In this document: piece by piece, positions 18,619 to 26,228 of the stretch
How the letters are laid out: each line of letters starts with the position of its first letter
Numbering within the stretch: position 1 is the stretch's first letter
Assembly (NCBI RefSeq): GCF_016461715.1
Contig: NZ_JAEMUI010000004.1
Coordinates: forward strand, 222,704 to 286,703
Reading direction: 5' to 3'
DNA from: Marinomonas spartinae
Lineage (GTDB): Bacteria; Pseudomonadota; Gammaproteobacteria; Pseudomonadales; Marinomonadaceae
DNA: 64,000 nt
Made by a program: the position numbers and the translations under genes
Notes under the pieces: model-generated
What the model saw: the letters and a program-made list of their open reading frames with translations, nothing else
What the model was told of the DNA's origin: nothing
The model's database searches: none

Positions 18619-19560
18619 TTAATACAGCTTAGACCCATCCGGACGGCTGCGAAGCAGGTTCAAAATCCACATATATTGTTCGGGGTGTTCGGCGATCAAG
18701 GTTTCCATGGCTTGGTTCATAGCGATAGCATCTTGCTCTTCATTCCCCGTGGGAAAGTTTTCCAACGCAGGCAATATGAACAACTCATACTGACCATTTT
18801 CTGAGTTATAGGTTGGTAACATTGGAACCACCACTGCTTTTGTTAATTTGGCAAACTTGCCAAGCCCTTTCATAGTGGCTTTTTGAGCCCCGAAAAAAGG
18901 CACAAACACTGAATGCTGGGGGCCTAAATCTTCATCCGGTAAGTAATAGCCCAAATACCCTTCCTTCACCGATTTCAAAAACGGCTTAATGCCCACTTCA
19001 CGAGGGTAAATTTTACCGCCATATTGCATACGCTGTTTATGGATCAGCCAATCGAGAATCTTTTGTTTCTGCGGCTTCATCATGGTAGAAACTTGATAAC
19101 CTTTCGCCGCAATCATCACCGCGGCATAGTCAATGGCCCAGCAGTGCGGTACCAACGCGATGATTTTTTCCCCACGATCTAACAAGGGTAACAAATGCTC
19201 GGCCCCAATCATCGACCCTTTAGATTGATTATGGCGCTTACTACGCACTAATAAGCCAGCGTAGCTAAGGTAAAACTGCAACGCCGTCTCACAGCAGCGT
19301 TTCAGAATATCTTCCCGTTCTGCAAGGGATTTTTCTGGAAAGCATTGCTCTAAATTGATTCTAGCCCGCTTGATGGTCGAGCTGCTTTTACGCGTGACAA
19401 GAAGGTGTGCCATTTTGGATGCCAGCTTATCCCGTATACGAAACGGCACAAACGCTAATGAAACGGCGAACAGCAAACCAATCCATGTCAGCCAATATTG
19501 TGGAAGTAGAAAACGCCACTCAAAAGTGGGATTGTGAACATACTTATCTTGAATACTCAT
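18619..19560 (-). CDS. lpxM: Lipid A late acyltransferase, LpxM/MsbB type
   Basis: Inner-membrane enzyme that adds a secondary fatty acyl chain to Kdo2-lipid A from acyl-ACP. 313 aa, typical. There is an N-terminal membrane anchor (WLTWIGLLFAVSLAF), the catalytic H-x4-D as VPHCWAIDYAAV, the GGKIYPRE block, and the C-terminal QYMWILNLLRSRPDG, which is closer to LpxM than LpxL. It stands alone between hemF and the unrecognised 19.7-kb unit. LpxL or LpxP activity cannot be excluded. Confidence 0.92.
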   Translation of the reverse strand: MSIQDKYVHNPTFEWRFLLPQYWLTWIGLLFAVSLAFVPFRIRDKLASKMAHLLVTRKSSSTIKRARINLEQCFPEKSLAEREDILKRCCETALQFYLSYAGLLVRSKRHNQSKGSMIGAEHLLPLLDRGEKIIALVPHCWAIDYAAVMIAAKGYQVSTMMKPQKQKILDWLIHKQRMQYGGKIYPREVGIKPFLKSVKEGYLGYYLPDEDLGPQHSVFVPFFGAQKATMKGLGKFAKLTKAVVVPMLPTYNSENGQYELFILPALENFPTGNEEQDAIAMNQAMETLIAEHPEQYMWILNLLRSRPDGSKLY

Positions 19561-19650
19561 ATATAACCGAAGTAATTGTCTTCAAATAGTCGACCATATT
19601 ACCCTAATTCAACTGGCCCTCAAAACACTAACAAAGCAAACCAATTTTTT

Positions 19651-19670
19651 CGTGTAATACCGTGTAATAC
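19651..19670 (+). promoter_or_regulatory. Tandem decamer repeat (CGTGTAATAC x2), upstream copy
   Basis: Two identical, abutting decamers lie 57 bp upstream of the 173-aa ORF. The same double decamer, preceded by TTT and followed by C, occurs at 20295. A 10-bp period places both half-sites on one face of the helix, as expected for a dimeric or response-regulator activator. The protein that binds is unknown. Confidence 0.65.
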
Positions 19671-19727
19671 CCACAACGCCCCAACTATTGTAACGTTTGG
19701 CGAATCTAGACCATTTGGACAAGCGTT

Positions 19728-20249
19728 ATGTCTATCTTCCACGAACATCAAGCACCAAGTCCACAAGAGCTGGACATTATGGTGTTTATTAACCTTAAAA
19801 AAACCCTCAAAAACAATTCGCTACAAGGCTCCGCTTTTATGATGGATAACAACCCAAACAGCGAAGGAGAGGGTTCGACGGCGTTATGCTCATTTGCAAC
19901 CCTAGGACAAACCATTAATTGGTCGGTTCATCCCCTGAATATGAATGGCTCGGATCAAGCTTGGAATCAAAGCGGTGACTGTTCGGTATCCATTCACCGC
20001 ATTCTCTTTGAAGACGCCCAAGTTGTGAACTTGGACGAATACGTCTCAGACCGTGACCAGCCAACTAAGACCGTTCAGGCAATCTCTAACTTATCTGGAA
20101 ACATCTCGAATAAAAAACAGTTAGTAGGAAAATACCGATATCGGTTACAGTTAAAAATACAATCGAAGAGCAAACGATTTACTCCCAAATATTTTGTGAT
20201 CACCTCTGCAACGTTAGCCATTGCCGAACAAAAACAACAGGCTGCCTAA
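19728..20249 (+). CDS. Hypothetical protein, 173 aa, possibly AidA/PixA-like
   Basis: I do not firmly recognise this protein. It has no signal peptide or membrane segment. The pattern ELDIMVFINLKKTLKN, then MMDNN, then LGQTINWSVHPLN suggests a beta-rich fold with a faint resemblance to the AidA/PixA inclusion-body family; this is a guess from pattern only. The C-terminal third is rich in Lys/Arg. No strong ribosome-binding site precedes ATG 19728; starts at 19779 or 19839 are possible. It is preceded by the tandem decamer, and the SHMT-like and GMC genes follow 213 bp later behind a second copy. It is probably expressed with them as one regulon. Confidence 0.7.
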   Translation: MSIFHEHQAPSPQELDIMVFINLKKTLKNNSLQGSAFMMDNNPNSEGEGSTALCSFATLGQTINWSVHPLNMNGSDQAWNQSGDCSVSIHRILFEDAQVVNLDEYVSDRDQPTKTVQAISNLSGNISNKKQLVGKYRYRLQLKIQSKSKRFTPKYFVITSATLAIAEQKQQAA

Positions 20250-20294
20250 GGAAGGCGCAGCCAATTATCCTAATCCCCACCTTGTTTCTCCTTT

Positions 20295-20314
20295 CGTGTA
20301 ATACCGTGTAATAC
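20295..20314 (+). promoter_or_regulatory. Tandem decamer repeat (CGTGTAATAC x2), promoter of enzyme operon
   Basis: An exact second copy of the 20-bp double decamer found at 19651. Five bases downstream is a perfect TTGACA (20320-20325), but 17 bp further the -10 is poor (TTAGGT). A good -35 with a weak -10 and an abutting upstream direct repeat is the usual layout of an activator-dependent promoter. The regulator is not identifiable nearby. Confidence 0.65.
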
Positions 20315-20462
20315 CATTTTTGACAATCACGACTAGTCTTTCTTAGGTGATGTTCAACATCACATATTTACTCTCAACCATCAGAAACTATCCCATTGCA
20401 ATAAGAAAAATAAAAAAAGAAAAATGGATAATTTTCTTAATACTTAGCGAAGGAAAGGAAAG

Positions 20463-21638
20463 ATGCAATCCATTATTGAACTCGTAAAAGGTCACACCGA
20501 CATTCGAAAGCAAGCAATCAATATGATTGTCAGCGAGAACCGTTTATCAGACGCCGCATCCGAGGTACTGGCCAGCGATCTTGCTTCACGCTATGCAGCC
20601 CCCTTTTATGCTGGCACCTCGATTTCTCAAGAAATCATGTCGCAAACCACAGCAAAAGCCCAACGCTTATTCAAAGTCAAACATGTGAACCTATCGCCCA
20701 TTTCTGGCAGTAACAGCTTGATGGCGGTGGTTTTCGCACTCACCAACCCTGGCGATAAAGTTGGCCGTGTGCCACCTTTTTTCCCTGGTGGCGGCTATCC
20801 GTTTAACTATGAAGTCTTCCATCGAGTGTCTTTACCCTTGCCTTTTTCAGACGAGAACTGGCAACTCGATGTGCCCGCAACGTTGGAATTACTCAGTAAA
20901 GAACAGCCCAAACTGGTCATTCTAGGCGCCTCAATTTACACACGCCCCATGCCCGTCAAAGAAGTCGCCGAAGTGGTTCATTCCTACGGAGGCATCTTAG
21001 CGTACGACAGCTCCCATAGCTTGGGGCTAACGGCTGGCGGACAGTATCAGGACCCATTAGGTGAGGGCGCAGACCTTATCTTTGGCTCTACGCATAAAAC
21101 CTTTCCAGGCCCTCAAGGCGGCATCATTCTTACCAATAGTGATGAGCTAAACGATAGAATCGATGTGGTCTCGAACTTTACCCCATTAAATGGCCCCACC
21201 ATGATCTGTAACCCACATCTGGCACGCATTGCCAGTATGGGCATCGTGATAGATGAAGTGCCTTGGGAGCAATACGCGGCACAAATCGTTGAAAACTCGC
21301 GCGCGTTTTCTGATGCCCTAATCGATAATGGCTTTGAAATGCGTGGGCAGAGCAGCACAAACTTCAAACACCTCACTTATTGCCATCAAGTGCTTCCCAA
21401 ACTAGAGAGAGAGCAGGGCATAGCACATCGAGATAAGCTCGCCAAACACGGTATTCATGTGGATGGCTTTATGCGCATCGGTACCGCTGAAATCACTCGC
21501 CTAGGTTACACCGCCGAAGACTGTACTCACCTTGGCAACTTGATGAGTCAAATCGTTCTTTCAGATAAAGCGATACTACCGGAGCTAAAAGAAGAAATAG
21601 GCAAAATCAATGCCGCGCACCAAACCATCATCATGTAG
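20463..21638 (+). CDS. SHMT-like PLP-dependent enzyme (divergent)
   Basis: 391-aa fold-type I PLP enzyme related to serine hydroxymethyltransferase. Visible family marks are VSEN at 23-26, the SPISGSNS block about 78-85, the cofactor-binding Asp182 and His185 in YDSSHSLG, and the internal-aldimine Lys212 in GSTHKTFPGPQGG. It is shorter than housekeeping SHMT (about 417), mainly in the Tyr-rich loop near residue 48, and the PLP-stacking histidine segment (AHGGH in GlyA) is replaced by FFPGGGYPF. Folate-dependent SHMT activity is therefore doubtful; an aldolase, transaldolase or racemase reaction is plausible. AAGGAAAGG precedes the ATG. The GMC gene follows by 45 bp in the same operon. Confidence 0.82.
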   Translation: MQSIIELVKGHTDIRKQAINMIVSENRLSDAASEVLASDLASRYAAPFYAGTSISQEIMSQTTAKAQRLFKVKHVNLSPISGSNSLMAVVFALTNPGDKVGRVPPFFPGGGYPFNYEVFHRVSLPLPFSDENWQLDVPATLELLSKEQPKLVILGASIYTRPMPVKEVAEVVHSYGGILAYDSSHSLGLTAGGQYQDPLGEGADLIFGSTHKTFPGPQGGIILTNSDELNDRIDVVSNFTPLNGPTMICNPHLARIASMGIVIDEVPWEQYAAQIVENSRAFSDALIDNGFEMRGQSSTNFKHLTYCHQVLPKLEREQGIAHRDKLAKHGIHVDGFMRIGTAEITRLGYTAEDCTHLGNLMSQIVLSDKAILPELKEEIGKINAAHQTIIM

Positions 21639-21683
21639 AGCACGGACAACTCAAACACAAACTTAATATGGAGATAAAGTAAC

Positions 21684-23714
21684 ATGACTAACCCAAACAA
21701 CACCTATGACACTGTGATTATCGGCTCAGGCTTTGGCGGTAGTGTGTCAGCACTGCGCATTAGTGAGGCTTATAAGAAGAAAAACGCCTCTAAAACCAAT
21801 GATAATAACAAGCCCATTCTACTGATAGAACGAGGACAGGACTGGTGGGGAGATTTAACCGGAACCCCTGTTTCAGAACCCCCTTTTTGTACATACCGTC
21901 AGCCCGATGGCCGATCCACATGGATGAGCGAAGTGGAAGCCTTTGGCACCCCACCAGAAAACCCAAGCCTTAACGATTTGCCACTCAACTTCAACGATGG
22001 GACAACATCGAAACGCCCTGTGGGGGTATTTCCAGGATTAGTTGAAACCATTGAAACCAAAAACATGACGGTCTGGGTCGGAGCAGGTTTGGGCGGTACA
22101 TCACAGGTATACAACACCTTCTTTGAAAAACCCTCACCCAATGCCTTTAACTTAGCATTTCGCGACCCAGAAAAACCAGAGGCTGCAGACTCTTTGCTCA
22201 CTTTTGATAAGGTGGCCCGTTTTTACGATACCGTAGAAACCGTCATGACTCCGACAGAGATGACAAAGGACATCCTCAACTCGGAGGCCTATACATCGAC
22301 AAGAGTGTTTCGCGCCCAAGCAGGTAATCTGAAAACGCAAATGGATGACCCAGCGTTAATCGAAAAAACAAAGTCGCTCCCGCCTAAAATCAATAAAAAC
22401 ATTTTTCCTCTTAAACAAATGGATGCCCACTTAAGTACCTTATCCCTCGATTGGGACCTTGTTGAGCACGAGATCAAAGGCGACATGCTGCCTTCGGCCA
22501 TCATTGGGGAAATGTGGTACGGCATGAACAGCTTCTCTAAGCAAGCAGATGGTAGTATGAAAGGCATTAAAAAAAGCTTGGATCAAAACTACCTCAAACA
22601 AGCGCAGGAGTTAGGTTACCTTGATATCCAATGCTTAACAGAAGTGACTCAAGTCGTTTACAACGGAGACAAAGAACACTATCGAATTTATGTCAAACAA
22701 TTCCACATCGATAAAAAAACCAGTCAATTGACGGGGACAACAGAAACCTCTTACGTAGCGAAGAACGTCATTTTCTCGGCTGGCGCCATGCATACCCCTC
22801 GATTGTTGCTGGAGTCTGCCAATAAAGCCAATCCTATTAATCTTAATCAAAAGGGTTTACCCACCTTACATAAAGATGTCGGTAAATTCTGGGGACAAAA
22901 TGGTGACCTATTTGTCACACAAAGCACCACAGAATTCACCCGACCCGCCAATGGTGGACCGGGATCTGCCGATGCTACCTTTAGCTACCTAGATAATAAT
23001 GCCACGGTAGACAAAGGTATTGAGTTTATTAAAACTCATCATGCCTCTCCTTATTCCAGAATAGCGGTGTACCCTGTTTGGTATGAGGAATCCGTTAACT
23101 TACAAAATACTCTGATGATGGGCGTTTGTATGGATACCGCCCCGGGGCAGTTTACACAACAAGCAGACGGTAGCTATCAACTAGACTACCCGAGTACCCA
23201 ACTTCATAATGATGGAACCAGTGAGGGCTTATATTATGAAGGCGGTATGGCGGATTCCATCAATACCGCTTGGAATACCCTGCGCCTTTGGAGTGCAGCG
23301 AATAGAGATACAAGTGCGGATAATGGTACCGGTAAAACCCAGAAAAAGCCTCTGATCCCATTCAAAGGCTACCGTGGGGCCTTCCACTCCAATACCACAA
23401 CACAGCATCATGTTAATCAGTTAAAAGAGGTAAATGCGATTACAGAACAGGATGATTACCTAGAAAACTGCCTGTTTGATATCGCCTTTGGCATGACCCC
23501 CCACCCTTTGGGAGGCTGTGTACTTGGTAAAGCCTGTGATGAGTACGGAAGAGTAAGAGACGCGGATGGAAAAGAGATACCAGGGCTATACGTGGTTGAT
23601 GGCTCATTAATTCCAGGCTCGGCCGGGGCCTGTACCCCAGCATGGACCATCGCCGCCGTGGCAGAGTACTGCATGGCAAAGGTAGCCGATGAAATAGCCG
23701 CAAAAGGAGATTGA
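21684..23714 (+). CDS. GMC-family flavin oxidoreductase, cholesterol-oxidase-like
   Basis: 676-aa FAD enzyme that would oxidise an alcohol or similar group. The dinucleotide-binding motif is VIIGSGFGGSVSALR at 11-25. WVGAGLGGTSQVYN near 132 and VIFSAGAMHTPRLLLESA are typical, and the C-terminal active-site region contains GMTPHPLGGC (about 604-612) and GLYVVDGSLIPGSAGACTPA. There is no signal peptide, so it is cytoplasmic. It is longer than most GMC dehydrogenases (about 550) owing to insertions in the substrate domain. It lies between the SHMT-like gene and a 50-aa peptide gene that begins 2 nt after its stop. The substrate is unknown; it may act on the product of the PLP enzyme or on a modified peptide. 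Confidence 0.85.
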   Translation: MTNPNNTYDTVIIGSGFGGSVSALRISEAYKKKNASKTNDNNKPILLIERGQDWWGDLTGTPVSEPPFCTYRQPDGRSTWMSEVEAFGTPPENPSLNDLPLNFNDGTTSKRPVGVFPGLVETIETKNMTVWVGAGLGGTSQVYNTFFEKPSPNAFNLAFRDPEKPEAADSLLTFDKVARFYDTVETVMTPTEMTKDILNSEAYTSTRVFRAQAGNLKTQMDDPALIEKTKSLPPKINKNIFPLKQMDAHLSTLSLDWDLVEHEIKGDMLPSAIIGEMWYGMNSFSKQADGSMKGIKKSLDQNYLKQAQELGYLDIQCLTEVTQVVYNGDKEHYRIYVKQFHIDKKTSQLTGTTETSYVAKNVIFSAGAMHTPRLLLESANKANPINLNQKGLPTLHKDVGKFWGQNGDLFVTQSTTEFTRPANGGPGSADATFSYLDNNATVDKGIEFIKTHHASPYSRIAVYPVWYEESVNLQNTLMMGVCMDTAPGQFTQQADGSYQLDYPSTQLHNDGTSEGLYYEGGMADSINTAWNTLRLWSAANRDTSADNGTGKTQKKPLIPFKGYRGAFHSNTTTQHHVNQLKEVNAITEQDDYLENCLFDIAFGMTPHPLGGCVLGKACDEYGRVRDADGKEIPGLYVVDGSLIPGSAGACTPAWTIAAVAEYCMAKVADEIAAKGD

Positions 23715-23716
23715 TC

Positions 23717-23869
23717 ATGAAAGCACAACCACCTAAAGATAAAGACCAACAAACAGCGAAAAAAATGGCACCGCGCGAGCCAGAAGCGAAAGTCTCTGAA
23801 CAGACATTTACAGCAAAGCCTCAAGCATCTCAACGACACAGACATGGCGTTCGTTTTGATGTCGTCTAG
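23717..23869 (+). CDS. Small basic peptide (50 aa), last gene of GMC operon
   Basis: An unrecognised 50-codon ORF. AGGAG lies seven bases before its ATG, inside the end of the GMC gene, and the ORF begins 2 nt after that gene's stop, so translational coupling is likely. Composition is rich in Lys, Gln, Pro, Glu and Ala, with no Cys or Trp and no hydrophobic helix, so it is probably disordered. The C-terminus is RHRHGVRFDVV. A strong terminator follows 29 bp later. It could be a peptide substrate, a carrier or a small partner of the flavoenzyme; all three are speculation. Confidence 0.65.
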   Translation: MKAQPPKDKDQQTAKKMAPREPEAKVSEQTFTAKPQASQRHRHGVRFDVV

Positions 23870-23898
23870 CATTTGACCTGGTCAAATAAACCAACAGC

Positions 23899-23931
23899 AA
23901 GCCGTCTATCCGCAAATAGGCGGCTTTTTTT
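23899..23931 (+). terminator. Rho-independent terminator of the 20-kb operon
   Basis: AAGCCGTCTAT and ATAGGCGGCTT form an 11-bp stem with one G-T pair around CCGCAA, and a run of seven T follows directly. It lies 29 bp after the small-peptide stop and marks the end of the SHMT-like/GMC/peptide transcript. Confidence 0.88.
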
Positions 23932-24087
23932 AATTTTTTTAAAAGCAGATTTCCTTCCGGTTACAAAACTTAGACAAGAAATAGGCTATCCTTAATATTG
24001 CTTACTTTATAAGCAATAGAATTTATCAGAAAATAGGCTCATAAAAGTTAATAAGACATCTGACCCGCCCCCGTAAGCGCCCCAGAT

Positions 24088-25488
24088 ATGTCCTTTAGAG
24101 AACGACAAATGGAATCAATCAATAAGCAGCTTCAACAGCTTCATCTTACTCAGATAGAAGACCTTTTAGAGCATGCTCCCATCGCCATTGGTCGCTACAA
24201 TATTTTATCTGGCCGCATTAATTTTCTGAACCGAGCCTTTACGATACTATTTGGTTACACCCTTCATGACCTTCCTAACTTAGCTGTTTGGTCTCAAAAA
24301 GCCAATCCCACGAAACGTCTTATTAGCCAACTGGATCAATCAATTGATGATGTAGAAAATAAAATAACCTGTAAAGATGGCACCATACGCTACGTCAGTT
24401 TTTCTTTTACTGATTTTGGAGATGAACGCTTTTGGTATTTCTACGATCTTTCAGAACATTACATCAAAGAGCAGCGCCTTCAAGCCCGTAGTGACATGCT
24501 CGAAATGGTCGCTAAAAGCTCCGCCCTTAACAAAACACTCTCCGTCATTATCAAACAAATTGAAAAAGAAATGCCGGATGCGTTATGCAGTATCTTGCTA
24601 TTTGATGCAACCAATCAAACCTTAAATTTAGGGGCTGCACCCAACCTACCAGACGATTACAACATAGCCATTAACGGTATCAAAATTGGCCCTAATATTG
24701 GATCTTGTGGTACCGCCGCCTACCTAAATGAAAGAGTGATCGTGGCTGATACCGCAACCCACCCTTACTGGGAAAACTTTACCGAACTGGCACGAAAAGC
24801 AGGCTTACGCTCTTGCTGGTCCGACCCAATCAGATCTGCTAATGGGGATTTATTAGGCACGTTTGCAATCTACAACAGCCTCAACCCCACTCCCAGTCAA
24901 CATGATTTAGAACTGATTAATTTTGCCAGCAACTTAGCCAGCATCGCCATTGAGAATCATAGTGCTCATAAGGAATTGGAGCGCCGTGCTTACAATGATT
25001 ACTTAACCGACCTCGCCAACCGACGTTCTTTTTTCGAGTTAAGCACCCGCGCATTACAACAAGCGAAACAAGCAAAAGAAAGCTACGCTTTGCTAATGAT
25101 GGATGTCGACCATTTTAAAAGAATCAACGATATCTATGGACACGATTCAGGCGACCAGGTTCTGCAGATACTCGCGAAAACAAGTCAAGCAGCCATTCCT
25201 AAGAACGCAATCTTAGGAAGAATTGGTGGAGAAGAGTTCGCTATTTTCCTACCCAACAGCCACCATAAACAAGCTATTCAAGTTGCTGAGCAATTACGAA
25301 CGACATTGTCACACATGGCGATAAAAAGCCAAAAGGGCGAACGAATACACTATACAGTTTCCCTTGGCGTCTCCTCTTGCCAAGATAAATGCAACACCAT
25401 AGGTGAACTGCTCAGCGAAGCAGACAAAGCCCTTTATAAAGCCAAACAAACAGGCCGTAATAAAGTCTGTGTGTTTAGTGAGGACTAG
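24088..25488 (+). CDS. PAS-GAF-GGDEF diguanylate cyclase
   Basis: 466-aa soluble sensor enzyme that makes cyclic di-GMP. A PAS-like domain occupies about residues 20-130 (HAPIAIGRYNILSGRINFLN), a GAF domain about 140-290 (IGSCGTAAYLNERVIVADTA, then WSDPIRSANGDLLGTFAIY), and the cyclase domain about 300-466 with DYLTDLANRR, MMDVDHFKRINDIYGHDSGD and the active-site GGEEF at 380-384. No RxxD inhibitory site lies just before GGEEF, so product feedback may be absent. The start is uncertain: ATG 24088 or 24109; neither has a strong ribosome-binding site. It is a single-gene unit. Confidence 0.92.
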   Translation: MSFRERQMESINKQLQQLHLTQIEDLLEHAPIAIGRYNILSGRINFLNRAFTILFGYTLHDLPNLAVWSQKANPTKRLISQLDQSIDDVENKITCKDGTIRYVSFSFTDFGDERFWYFYDLSEHYIKEQRLQARSDMLEMVAKSSALNKTLSVIIKQIEKEMPDALCSILLFDATNQTLNLGAAPNLPDDYNIAINGIKIGPNIGSCGTAAYLNERVIVADTATHPYWENFTELARKAGLRSCWSDPIRSANGDLLGTFAIYNSLNPTPSQHDLELINFASNLASIAIENHSAHKELERRAYNDYLTDLANRRSFFELSTRALQQAKQAKESYALLMMDVDHFKRINDIYGHDSGDQVLQILAKTSQAAIPKNAILGRIGGEEFAIFLPNSHHKQAIQVAEQLRTTLSHMAIKSQKGERIHYTVSLGVSSCQDKCNTIGELLSEADKALYKAKQTGRNKVCVFSED

Positions 25489-25535
25489 CAGCAAAAACAC
25501 GTCAGCGCAAAGTGTTGTGTGTCTTCAAAAGCACT

Positions 25536-26099
25536 TTATCTCCACAAGGATAACGCCTTCTCGAACCAATCCACCTCGCCCGTCGCTTGTACTAATACAG
25601 ACGCACCATGCAAGGATGCCAACAGCTGACCAGCTTTCACTCGAGCTTGATCATCGGCAAGATTATTAAGACGAACAAAGACTTGCGTCAGCCAACTGAG
25701 CTTCACTTCATAAAACTCGGCCAACGCCTCTCCAACGGATTCTGGTAACAGATGTTTATCTGCCGTCAACATAGTACACAGACTCATATTGTGCTGCTCG
25801 ACAATCTTCTTTTTAAAGCCATCGATAAAACCGTTGAGCATGGCTCGTGGATCAATGGACGCCAATTTAGGATCCGGCAACAGGGCACGGAACTCATCAG
25901 TAAAGCGCGTCATGACTGCGACGGCTAAATCCCCTTTGGTCGGGTAGTGATAATGCACGCTAGCACTTTTAATACCAATCTCTTCGGCAATATCACGAAA
26001 GCTAAATGCACCATAGCCGCTTTGCACAATGGCTCGCTCTGCGCTGTCCATGATACGGGTTTTGGTGTCTTTCGCGGGTTGTTTGCTGGACGTCGTCAT
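25536..26099 (-). CDS. TetR-family repressor of the lpdA region
   Basis: 187-aa TetR regulator. The N-terminal HTH is TRIMDSAERAIVQSGYGAFS followed by FRDIAEEIGIKSASVHYHYPTKGDL, the canonical TetR motif, with a variable helical ligand domain after it. ATG 26099 fits the family start; the frame is open to 26114. It diverges from lpdA, and two palindromic operator candidates (26125 and 26181) lie between the two genes, so it most likely represses both. The ligand is unknown. Confidence 0.92.
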   Translation of the reverse strand: MTTSSKQPAKDTKTRIMDSAERAIVQSGYGAFSFRDIAEEIGIKSASVHYHYPTKGDLAVAVMTRFTDEFRALLPDPKLASIDPRAMLNGFIDGFKKKIVEQHNMSLCTMLTADKHLLPESVGEALAEFYEVKLSWLTQVFVRLNNLADDQARVKAGQLLASLHGASVLVQATGEVDWFEKALSLWR

Positions 26100-26124
26100 G
26101 ATGTTGCTTCTCACAATGTTTATC

Positions 26125-26140
26125 TACCTACTGATAGGTA
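26125..26140. promoter_or_regulatory. TetR operator candidate 1
   Basis: TACCTACTGATAGGTA is a perfect inverted repeat, TACCTA and TAGGTA around CTGA. It lies 26 bp upstream of the tetR start and shares its arms with the site at 26181. It is probably the autoregulatory operator. Confidence 0.72.
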
Positions 26141-26180
26141 TTTTATTGACGAACAATGATACTACAAGCTATATTTTATC

Positions 26181-26200
26181 TACCTAGTGATAGATAGGTA
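26181..26200. promoter_or_regulatory. TetR operator candidate 2
   Basis: TACCTAGTGATAGATAGGTA: the arm TACCTA pairs with TAGGTA over a longer spacer, or with TAGATA at the 4-bp spacing of site 1 with one mismatch. It lies 29 bp upstream of the lpdA start, where binding would block that promoter. Confidence 0.68.
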
Positions 26201-26228
26201 AAATTAGCCAACGGAAAAGGAGAAAATA

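Noticed and set aside
19576..19842. 88-aa ORF ahead of and overlapping the 173-aa gene
   Set aside because: It runs through the tandem decamer and the promoter region, has no ribosome-binding site and overlaps the better ORF in another frame.
20295..20314. Tandem decamers as a CRISPR or VNTR fragment
   Set aside because: There are only two abutting units at each of two places, no spacers and no cas genes; regulatory sites fit better.
20463..21638. Housekeeping glyA
   Set aside because: It is too short and lacks the stacking-histidine segment; context is not one-carbon metabolism.
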